NCBI GenBank assembly: GCA_033297075.1
Contig: MU858061.1
Span: 1-64,000 of the forward strand
Length of the DNA: 64,000 bases
Direction of reading: 5' to 3'
Source: Rhypophila decipiens
Taxonomy: Eukaryota > Ascomycota > Sordariomycetes > Sordariales > Naviculisporaceae
The number at the start of each line of letters is the position of its first letter. Position 1 is the first letter of the stretch. A program made the translations under genes and the position numbers. The notes below the pieces were generated by a model. The model did no database searches. It saw only the letters and a program-made list of their open reading frames with translations, and was not told where the DNA came from. This document shows positions 11,297-21,029 of the stretch, in pieces.

Positions 11297-12358
11297 TCCG
11301 TAGACGATTCGGCAAACGGAGGCCGGCCTCCAAAAATATTGATTGCAGACAGGGTCTGTTTAAATGGAGCTACCTACCTTGACTATATACCTGAAGGTAA
11401 ATCCACCAAAGAATCTACTGAATCTTTCAGGAAAGATATTGGAGAGCTCGCTCCCGCACACTGCTACATGTAATTACCTTGCCTACAAGCCATCCTAGAA
11501 GTGCTTCCGTCAGCCAGGTTTGTTGTGCGTCTAAATTCTAGCTACATATAGTCAGTCCCTCCTTCATTTCAGGCAGCGAGAACAACTTGAAGACTGCTTA
11601 TATATCGCCGAGCATCAAGCTTCCAGTGTCGTCTCTACAGAAATAATATTTGCCGGTGAGGCTGCCCTCGGCAACAAAACCGTCAGGCTCCAAAGTTAAT
11701 TCTAAATATAAAGATATGCACAGCCGTATGCTGAATTACATCTATTGAGTTGTCTTGAATCGACGAAATTCAAAAAGAATAATTCCACTTTTTAAGGTGT
11801 GCTGAACCAACTAAATTCAAACTTCTCAGGTCTCCCTCAGCCTCACGTGCGACTTTAATAAAATATTATTCCAGGGCTCGATTTCTTTCTACAAGAAGAG
11901 CCGTCCTGTTTCTTTTGAGTTTTGATATATCATTGCACTTTATTGCTTGCTCCAAGTCCAATGATCCACATACAAGTAACGAAAAAGGTTGTGGGGCTCA
12001 AGTCAACCATCATTTTAATCAGCCGCACCATTTTACCCAGATGATTGATCACAGTCTTTACAGGGAAATTCACAACAAAGCACAAACGGATGCAAACAAC
12101 ATAATATGGACGACCATCTTTGCAATTGAATACCAAAAACTCAACTTCCATTACTGTCCGTTCCTATGAACACGACCACCAAAAATATACTGGTACACAA
12201 CGATGTGACATATAACCACCACATCCTACACCCGACGTCATAACTATCCCCACTATGCAGAGACCCTTCTTCATACCAGTGACTGACCGAGACAGGCAAG
12301 CCGCGAGCAGGAGTTCACCACCAAGACGAAGCCTTGCCCCTCAGGGATCGAGACAGCT
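11297..12358. other. AT-rich intergenic region
   Basis: The 3' flanks of the helicase gene (plus) and gene A (minus) converge here. No frame longer than 85 codons and no recognisable motif. Confidence 0.6.
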
Positions 12359-13978
12359 TCAAGCGTCGGCTGGACCCTTCCAAGGCAAGGGCCTCGTCCT
12401 GGCAGCGTTCTGGTTGCTCCGCTCCACCCGCTCCACCGTCACATCCGCCCCAATGACTATTGTTTGTGACTCTCAGTTAGCAAGACCAATCTTTGTTCAA
12501 ATCCCAAGGTTCGAAGCAGGTTACATACCCAAATACCCAAACCCACGGACAATGCCCTCCTCGTCCGTCACCTCCTGCTTACCCCGATGGCAGGGGTGAT
12601 TCGACGCCAAGTGTCCTGCCACCATGGGCGACAGGAACGGGTGGTCTTGGAAACCGTGCAGGTTTCCGTCGACGTCTGGCACCGGGCACCTAATCACGTA
12701 CCACCGCCAGCTGTTCTCGGGGTACCGGACGATGTACTCCCGATTCTCGACCTCCGCGAAATGCACCGGGAGACGGTCCTCGAGAGCAGCATCGGTCCGG
12801 GGCGCGGCAGTCGGGGGTGGCGCTGCCTGGGTCATCTGCGGCTGCATCGCCAGCATGCCATCGGCCTCCGCGACCGCGTTGCCAGCAGCGGTGTCCTCGG
12901 CCGCGCGAGCAGCCAAGGCGGCAAAGGCGGCAAAGGCGGCATCGTACCGAACAGCAGCCCTCTGTTATTGGAGATGTGATGATTAGTAAATGGATGTAGG
13001 GTGAGGAGAGGTCATGTCATCTTGGGGGATGTGTGAAGCTTGATCAAGACAAGGTAAAAGGGGCACGATGAAGTTAAAGACACTTACGTAAGGGGAATAC
13101 GCTTCGGGAGTGCGAGCCCGACCACCACCAGACCGCGACGGCAAGATCCTCTGCTGAGATCCGCTGATCTGCGGAGGACGACGAGCAGCGGGCTGTGCTG
13201 CTGGTGTTGTTGTTGCTGGTGTTGCTGGTCGTGGTGGCGGCGGCATCAGCTGGGCATCCATCACCGGTCCCCGTCTTTCAGCACCAGGCGGGGTCGACTC
13301 CATCGGGCGGAATACCGCGATGGGCGGAGTGACCGCCGGTACTGAACGGCGGGGCGAGGGAGTCGCGGTGACGCCGCCTTGCTCGACGTGCCGGACGAGG
13401 GACCGGAGACCGCGAGAGATCAGGTCTTGCCGAACTGGCAAGCCTGGGTTGAGGTCATTCGAGAGCTTGTGGACCTCTCTCACGATCTCGGCTGCCGTGT
13501 CTGCAAAGAGCCTGTCGACGGCGGTCTCGAACGAACGGGTATTGGCAGGCTGGGCTGCCGGAGCTTGATATGCTGATGATTGTCAGTCCAAGCTGAAACG
13601 TAGGGAGTTTGGAAATGGAAATATTTCTTACCATTTGGCTGCCCTTGCTGCAGGTAGGCATTGGCAGGCTGAGCTGCCGCTTGAGGCCCGTATGATAATG
13701 ATTGTTAGTCCAAGCCAAATAGATGGGTAGTTTGGAAAAGACAGAGAATTGTATCGTACCATTTGGTGCCGCTAGCTGGGGGTAGGCATTGGTAGGCTGG
13801 ACTGCCCCTCCAGGTGCGTTTGCTGATGATTGTTAGTCCAAGCTGAACTGAAGTCTGAAAAAAAGGAATGTGTCTTACCATTTGGTGCCGCTTGCTGGGC
13901 GTAGCCATTGCCCGCTTCTCTTTGGGCTCTTTGGGCGTTTGACGACCCGCGGGTGACTCTTCTCTCATTCGAAGACAT
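12359..13978 (-). CDS. Paralogue A: helical region, Pro-rich linker and C-terminal Cys/His domain protein
   Basis: Six-exon model on the minus strand: 13978-13879, 13822-13760, 13673-13632, 13572-13088, 12961-12529 and 12456-12359, giving 406 residues. All junctions are GT-AG and in phase. Exons 1-4 begin with an Ala/Asn/Pro-rich leader made by a duplicated intron-exon module (see findings). A predicted helical segment with VREVHKLSNDL and LISRGLRSLVRHVEQ (about residues 85-145) precedes a long Pro/Ala linker. The C-terminal domain (about 296-391) reads VHFAEVENREYI, WYVIRCPVPDVDG, LHGFQDHPF, HLASNHPCHRG and FGYLG, then VIGADV from the last exon. It shares the Cys/His pattern and the intron position after FGY-L-G with genes B and C. 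It resembles a widespread unnamed fungal domain of the V/L-RC...H-x-F...HPL...H type, possibly zinc-binding (inference). Role unknown. Confidence 0.7.
13573..13878 (-). repeat. Tandem intron-plus-exon units inside gene A
   Basis: Intron donors begin at 13878, 13759 and 13631. Each intron ends in CTTGGACTAACAATCAT (third copy CTGACAATCAT) and is followed by an exon that encodes variants of QP-x-NAY-x-Q and ends CCAAATG before the next donor. The spacings of 119 and 128 bp show two to three tandem copies of one module of about 120 bp. Confidence 0.85.
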
Positions 13979-14560
13979 TGTGCTGGTAAAAAACGACGGG
14001 GTTGGCGAGGGTCGAAGGAAGAAGAGAGAGAGGGAGAGAGTGGTTGCGCTTGGTAAGGCTTGAATCAAAGGAGGGGAGAGGTCGTGCTTGGAGAAGCAGA
14101 AGAGTGAGCAGGACGATTGATTCCGTGACCTAAGAAGGTTGCAAGAACAGAATTTGAAAATTTCGAAAGCAGTTCGGTTTAAATCACAGAAAGCTGTTCA
14201 GGGGTCTCCCGCTCCCCCCGCAAAAAAAACTCGAGCTCGGGCCGAGTGCCGTGTGTCAGTCGGTGCCGTCTGGTACCTTCCGGAGCTCGGGTGACGACGA
14301 GCTAGCCCCTCCATTCTGGCGGAACAGGAGGGGCTAGCCATCGACCCCTGTCTGGTTGGCCAGGAGCGCTCAAGATTGAAGGCTTCCCTGGCCCGTAACC
14401 TGCCCCGAAGGTGCCTCGGCCTCTGCCGTCACCTTCATATAACGTCATGGGTCACGATGGAAGTGGTTACCGAGTCATTGAACCTCATCGCAGCCCTTCC
14501 TGAAAGTTGAATCTACACGTGAATCACAGGAACAGTTCGAGGCGCTACCTGTAGATCTGG
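13979..14560. other. Promoter side of gene A, no gene
   Basis: Pyrimidine-rich leader upstream of the gene A ATG (minus strand), then a GC-rich stretch with a perfect 12-bp inverted repeat. No coding sequence recognised. Confidence 0.55.
14301..14338. repeat. Perfect 12-bp inverted repeat with 14-nt loop
   Basis: GCTAGCCCCTCC at 14301-14312 pairs exactly with GGAGGGGCTAGC at 14327-14338. It lies in a GC-rich patch about 250 bp before the AT-rich RIP-like block. It could be a hairpin or half of a transposon end; nothing else supports a choice. Confidence 0.7.
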
Positions 14561-14579
14561 TGACCCCTGTCTGATTAAA

Positions 14580-15340
14580 GTGCTGCCCAACCGATATCAG
14601 GAATATTCCCTTGTTAAATAGACAAAGATCAAGATTTGGTCTTTCCAGCTACTTCTAGAAATATTATTATTAAGAGAATCTTGTGTGTTTTATGATATTT
14701 CAAGCCCATGAGGCAATCTACAATTAAAATTCCACAGTCAGATATAGTACTATAGTTTACTAATCCTCAGAGTAATCCTCAGAGTAATCCTCAGTATTCT
14801 AGAAATGTAAAGACTATGTTTGCCCTACCAATAAGATTGTCTATGCCCATAAAGAATAACGATCTGTATATTTCTTCCGTATTCGGAAATTACGACGCAG
14901 TCCATACCCTTAAGGAAACTAGTAAGGCTTGTCAATCTTCCGGTACTACTAGCTAAGACTCTTCTACTACCTAATAAGTTAACTCGCTCTTGTTTAGTTA
15001 AAATACTACGTTTTGAGAAAGACTATAGCTAGATTATTATATATTAGGAAATTAAGAATATTATAGAAGGAGAGTTTTTAATTAATTACTAGTTATTTTA
15101 TCATTATTCCTATTAAAGACCGGCCTAGGGCTATATAGTAATACCCGCTAAAACACCCTAGGATATATTAGGTTCTAAAGACTTAGAACTTACTCTATCT
15201 AGTTACTTACGTATTCTATACCTAAATATATAAATACTTATTCTCTAAATTCGTACCGATTATGGCAACTACTATACTTATAGTAATTGGGTCAAAACTC
15301 ATTATAACCGCTCTTTCTACCTAGGTAGTTTACCTTTCTT
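14580..15340. repeat. AT-rich block with RIP-type signature
   Basis: Composition changes sharply at about 14.58 kb. In 15061-15240 I count two CpA and no TpG, but more than 30 TpA. That is the footprint of repeat-induced point mutation (C to T in CpA, both strands), a defence of Pezizomycotina against duplicated DNA. No open frame survives and the original repeat is not recognisable. Confidence 0.7.
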
Positions 15341-15887
15341 TGCTACGTCTAGAGGCGTCTTCTATCTCTTTCTCTCAATTGTGTACTATCTGGCACACTT
15401 CTTTTCTTGTTTCCTACTTTTCAGTTACTGTCCTAGGCGCTCCTAAATTACACACCTCCATAACTCTCTCGTTACATGTGGCCCCTTTATTGACAAGCAG
15501 TCATGAGGCCCCGTTTCAAAAACCTAGTGGCAGTGTAGTTTGCAGGATGATCATTATGGCTGCGCAATTGAAGCGACAAAAACCAGAACGTTAAAGCCAG
15601 CTGAGTGCAGTGCACCACTCTGGGGGAGAAAGTTCCTTTAAAAATAGAGTTTAACCCGAATTTCAGTGGCAGTGTAGTAATAGGCAAGGTTTCCGGTACT
15701 TACTCTTTAGTAACTCAGTATTTTTCAAGTTTGTGATGTCAAGGCTAATCATAGAGATGTGGTTCACCCTTCTATTCAGTTGCCGTGGTATATCGTCCGC
15801 GGTGATTTCTCTACATACAAAGACTTGAGAATACATGTATCCGACCCGAAAAACCAGCCTCGCCGACAAAGGGGTATCCTGCAAGAT
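15341..15887. other. Intergenic, transition out of the AT-rich block
   Basis: Composition returns to normal. Only short frames on either strand; a 73-codon minus-strand frame at 15663-15884 has no recognisable features. Confidence 0.5.
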
Positions 15888-18372
15888 CTACCTCCGAGCT
15901 AAATTCAAGACCCTCATGCCGATCTGCCCATCCGACCGACGCCTTGAGCAGGTACGGAAGACAGGTACGGGAGAATCAGCTACCTCAACCAGACCTGTGT
16001 TCTCCTCCACGTAACCCTTGACATGCTCCGCATACTCGCGACAGATACCGGACTGCACTGCCATTTCCAACACCTCGGCCGAGCCCGTATCCGGAGACTT
16101 GAGCTTGAACCGCCACAGCATGAAGCGTATAAGCCGCTCGTGGCGGTGTTCAATAGCCAGGCGGAGACCATGCAATATCCCAATCTGTTCAATGATGTAA
16201 TCAATGCTTTGCGCAGGAGCTTTGAAATTCTTGTCGGCAAGCGAGGTCAACGCGGGCCACTCCCAACCGGGCTCCAGCGGAGAGGAATGGTAGTCTATCA
16301 TCGTACACGCCATCTCGAGGTTCAATCGATCTATCGCTACCAACAAAGGTGACTTGTGGATATCTTCAGTGCAAACTAGTGGTGACCCATACAGACTCAG
16401 AATGGCAACGACGTCGGCGTTAGCAGACTGAGCCGCCACAGTGAGCGACAGAGCACCCTCTATTTGCTCATTTATCAGTTCGGGGCACTTGTTCAGCAAA
16501 TAGACGAGCTCACTCAGCTCGTGGCTGTCACAGCAGCGGAGCAGTTGACTGAAGCGTTCACTGTCTGACTGGGACTTTCGTCCCCCGGCCAGGTGGTGAG
16601 AGTTTCTTGTGAGGTTTTCCGTCGTCGTCCCTTTTTGTGAGGTGAAAATAGCGTCGCTGTCACGATCGTACTATTACGGCTGTTACATACACTATACATA
16701 CCAATCCTAGAGCGGATTCTTCCGTTCTAGAATCGTGCCCTTTTGTGGGTTTGTGGCTCAGTGGTGTGGTATGTCGCTGTTGTTACAGTCGCCAAGGAGA
16801 GAGACGGCATCTCCCTCCCGACATTGAAGAGCCTCTATGAGGGATTTGTATGTGGGCTTCGCCCCGGCCTTTAGAAGGATCTGGGCACATTGATATCGGA
16901 AACCGGGGGAACAACATCGAAAGACATTGTCAAAGAACCGGTCGGATTCCAGGTTGAATTTATACAAATCAAAGACGCAAGAATTTCTCCTTATAATTTG
17001 CAAGGCCTCGGCATAGGCGATGTTACTTCCCCGGTCTGGGTCTTCGGACAACGGCCCGACAATATCGGGCGATCGCATTTTGGTTTCAGGTTCGATATCC
17101 GGACAAGGCTGGGTTTCGGTGGTGGAGCGGAATGGCTTGATCGTAGGGTACGGCTGCATCTTCCACGTAGCTGATTCAAAGGCAGCAACCCCGTCGCCGA
17201 TCTGGGATTTGAATATCCTGAGTATTTCCTGTGCACCCTCGTTAGCCTGACTGAAACCCACAAGAAGAAAGATTATGGGGATAGTAGCATACCAGGAGGT
17301 TTTTCAAAACGATCTCCTTGGCAACCCAAACGTTGAACTTTGCATTGCTCGTCTCCTTGAGACGCTGCTGCTCACTAGCCGAGACCTTGCCAACCGAGGC
17401 AACAATCTGCTGGACGCTCCGCTCGATTTCGAGCTTCAGCTGCCGAATCTCCTCCCTGAGCTCTTTGACCTGTTGCTCTGTCGCCGCGCGAATGAGCTCG
17501 ATCTCGGTCATGGTAATCTCGTGCTGTCGTTCATTGGTGTCAGAAGCTATCTTGACCGCACCGGTGACCTGTACCCGAGGCTGGTGGCTTGCCGAAGTGT
17601 CTCTTGATAATTGACTGCCGAGGTCTCCTGAAGGGTCGATGCCGTTTCTACCACTGTGTTGCGCGTCCTTTCGTGATCTTCGCCACTGCTCAACGCCGAG
17701 TTTGTGATAGCCGAAAGAATATTCGTACCGCTGTCCTCGATGCTTTGTGACTGTTGTGCGAGACATAGTTCAAGCTCCCTGATGCGATCGACGGCTGCTT
17801 GCACACCGCCGGTGAGATTCGTGAATTGCTCGATTTGATAGAGCGACGCGATATCAATTCGTGTCCTGTAATTGGTAAGCTTCCAGCCGTGGCCCATGTT
17901 CATATCCGGAGACCAGAACCATGTGCTCCATACCTCAGTGACATCAAGATGCGGCTTTCCATGAGTTGTACATCTCCAGCCGGTCCTTCAACTCCGCCAT
18001 GCGCTCCTTTCCCCACAAGCTCTTCAGGGCCTGTCGAATACTCTTCCATTTTGTCGACGTCCTATTTGGATTGAGCTGTTTCAACGCTGCTTGTATCTCC
18101 TCGGCGACCTCTAGGCATCCGCTACATATCTCTTTCAGAGCGGTGTCGTCCTCTGCCAACGGGCCATGGGCTTGCTGTTGGGAGACTAGATCGGCTCGTA
18201 AGTTGTCGGAGCATGTGGCCACATCTGCGACGACCACCTGCAGGTGGATGTACTCTTCAATGCCTCCATCTTTGTGTATCTTGCGCGCTTTGGTGACAAG
18301 CTTGCAGCCAAGGGTGACAAACTGGAAAATGTTCCCAGCCATCCCCAGGGCCGCAAGACTGACAGGATCCAT
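15888..18372 (-). pseudogene. STAND/NLR-like N-terminal domain with ankyrin-like tail, frame-disrupted
   Basis: Exon 1 starts at ATG 18372 with MDPVSLAALGMAGNIFQFV and continues to RLEMYN (about 138 codons). This matches the fungal N-terminal domain found on many STAND/NLR and ankyrin proteins. The expected continuation LMESRILMSLR is present but one base out of frame, with the stop at 17944-17946 ending the first frame. After a likely intron (GTATGG to ATTACAG) come RIDIASLYQIEQFTNLTGG and a coiled-coil stretch (to 17547). Then, again out of frame, MTEIELIRAATEQQVKELRE and more coiled coil. Another intron (GTATGC to GTCAG near 17245) leads to ILLKAGAKPTYKSLIEAL. A final block at 16680-15888 looks like degenerate ankyrin repeats (SLTVAAQSANADVVAILSLYG). 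A clean intron joining the last two blocks was not found. At least two frame breaks suggest a decaying recognition gene. Confidence 0.55.
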
Positions 18373-19019
18373 GACTCAAGGGAGATAAAAAGGCTGCAAA
18401 TCGGAGAGACGGTCTGTCACCCGCTTAATCAAATAACCGCAGAGCAGTTACCGAAGAGTTCGAAACGCCATCGCTGGAGCTAGACGAGGTTTTGGATTGA
18501 TAATCGCTGGCAAGACTGGTTGGGCTACGAATGCTTAGTTCTAGTGTGAGGACTCCCATTGGGGCAGTGACTTCCCGGAATCCAGGTTCCGTGGGGCGCA
18601 GTGCAACATTCAGGTGTCTCGGCACCCACAACTTTGCTGCACGTCTCGTATAACTGTACAGCAATGAGAGCAGAGGAACAGATTACTCAACTGCAGGATA
18701 CAGTAAAAATATTTGTAGGAGTGCCCACTGCAGGAGCTGTATCCTGTCCAAGACAACTGGGCCGTACCGCTTAACCTCGGCTGGGCTGATTGGATTACTT
18801 GAACTAGTCGATCCGTCATATTGAACCCTAACCCCAATTTGCACCTAGGCCATGAGATATCCGCATCAAAAGTACCGAGCCCATTAGAATAGACAATTTA
18901 CACAGTATTATTTTGTCCAACTATCCCTCAAACAATTTTCATTAGTCGTAATCTAAGAGCTCTATGATAAAGTCCCTTTACTAGCCAGACAAAATATAAA
19001 CAGCCCACGATTCTTCCTA
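18373..19019. other. Intergenic between STAND-like relic and gene B
   Basis: Promoter side of the relic and 3' flank of gene B. A 9-bp inverted repeat (AGGATACAG/CTGTATCCT, 18695-18745) is visible; no gene is supportable. Confidence 0.5.
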
Positions 19020-20296
19020 CTACTCAAATATTACTCCGCCTGGTCCACCAGTCACGGGCCTCCAAACAAGCCGTCTCGCCGCCACGCTCGCCTTGACATT
19101 ACTCTCCATCACCCAGTCCTTGTTAAGCTCATTCCCAATGACTATAATCGCACAACATTCGTTAATTAGTAAAACTCATGCAAAACTCAACATCATGAAG
19201 CTGAAACATACCCTGATGCCCAAACTGAAGAACCAAATCCTCATCCGAGTAATTACCCACCCGCCCCTCATGACACGGGTAATTCTCGCGCATATGTATC
19301 TTGGCACGGCTATACTCGAGCGGGTGATTGCCAAAGCCGTGGTACACGCCATCCTGACCGGGCACAGGGCAGCGAATAACCAAGTGCCCGTCCGTGATGG
19401 CGGTGCACCGGAAGATATGCTCCCTGTCTTTGACCTCGGAGCAGTGCACGGGCGGGTTGGCCAGCTCGGTTGCCTGGCGAGTCTGGGTGATCAGATAGTT
19501 AATTGCGTATCTGCGGGCTTGGCCCTCCAGGGGTGTCTCGACGGGCTCAGAAAGATGGGAGTGCGTATCGTCCTCTGTGCTGGGCAGGGCGTCGTCGGGG
19601 TCGTATTGCTGTCTCACGGCTTGCTGGGTGGGCCGGTTTCCCTGGAATCGATCGAGGTGGTTAGTTTGCGTGCAACAAAGTGAAGATGGATTTTGAGCAG
19701 TCGTGAAGAGGAGGTTTTGTTGTTGAGTAAGGGGCATTTACATATGATGCTGCAGCGTTGTAGAGGTGAGTCGAGGGAGGAGGAAGGGCAGGCTGTGGAA
19801 GGGCCAGAGGTGGGGCGGCCAGAGGTGCATTGTTGTAGACGCCTGGGGCAGCCGGAGCGAGAGGTCGGTGAGGAAGTGTCGGGGGATAGCCGACATTGGC
19901 TCCCTGCGTGTGAGGCAGGGGCAGGCGAACCGCCACGGGCATGGGTGGAACTGGCTGAGGGTCCAGGTTCTCGACGATTCCAACGTTGTACTTGACTCGC
20001 TGGACCACGTCCCGAAGACCACGAGTGATGATGGCCTTGTGGTCGGAGAGCTCCTCTCTCGCCATTGCCAGGGTGAAATTGGCGCCCGCCGAGGACGAGA
20101 GATTCTCCAGATCAGTCGAAAACCGGGCCACTTCCATGTGGATGTGGTTTGTCAGGGACTCGACAAACTCCCCCAGCGCTCTCTCTTGAGCTTGCTTCAA
20201 CTCGAAGTCGTTGGCGATTGTTGGGGGCAGGGAGATGGGGGTTTGGAGTCGCGGGACAGGGCTTGCCTGCTGCTGGTCATCGCCGTTGTTTGCCAT
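19020..20296 (-). CDS. Paralogue B: helical region, Pro-rich linker and C-terminal Cys/His domain protein
   Basis: Three-exon model: 20296-19742, 19641-19212 and 19141-19020, giving 368 residues. Introns are 100 nt (GTAAAT, CTAAC, TTCCAG) and 70 nt (GTATGT, ATTATAG), both in phase. The N-terminal half has FVESLTNHIHMEVARFSTDL and AIITRGLRDVVQRV, aligning with the ISRGLR-x-LVR helix of gene A and the ISRLVRGLTRQI helix of gene C. A Pro/Ala-rich linker follows. The C-terminal domain (about residues 250-345) reads VHCSEVKDREHIF, LVIRCPVPGQDG, YHGFGNHPLEYSRAKIH, YPCHEG and FGHQG, then VIGNELNKDWVMESN from the last exon. The last intron sits exactly where those of genes A and C do, strong evidence of common descent. 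No catalytic motif is seen. Nuclear or DNA-linked function is possible but unproven. Confidence 0.75.
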
Positions 20297-21029
20297 TGCT
20301 GATGATGGAGAAAAATGGGCTTAGAAGTTAATCAAAGATCTATAGAAGATTGAGGAATTAAAGGGTTGAGGTTGGCGAAAAGAAATTTGTCGAATGGTGA
20401 CTCTGGCTATGTAAAGTGTGAAGGACGCGGGAGCAAGAAGAGTGCAATCAGCGAGGGAGAGGAAATTGAATCGCACAAAATATAGATCCCGAAAATCTTT
20501 GCCCCTCCTCACAGACCCGACAGCTGGATAAGCTTCTTCCTCCCTGAAGAGTTGAGATCGAAGGTCGGGTGCTAGCGCGACATGGTCTTTAGTATATTCG
20601 AGTACGTCTTACCGGAGTTGAGAAACAAATCCCCTGGCCCACAAGACATACTCCTACACACTCGAGGTTTGTTTACAAGTTATGATTCTGGGCTTCATGA
20701 CGTAGAGCCATAAATTCCTTTGATGTGGTACGAGTAAACAACAGCCCATTAGGCAAACCCCTGAAGGTGTTTTAGTCAATGCTCTCGTTGCAGCAGTATC
20801 AGGAGTATACCTGAGTGGCATCATAGCAAGAAGTGTCCAAGCACATCCAAATAAAAGCAAACCGTCCATCAAAACAAATATTCAAAAGTGAGTCATCCAA
20901 ACATAACGCGGATCCGAACTACTATAGTATCAACCTAGCCAGCCTAGATAGCCATGAATAGAACCGATTAACTAAGCGACCCCCAAAGCTCGCTGACCAT
21001 CTGGTTGGTCTATTTGTCCTCAGATCATG
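20297..21029. other. Intergenic between genes B and C
   Basis: Promoter side of gene B and 3' flank of gene C. No gene or repeat that I can support. Confidence 0.6.
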
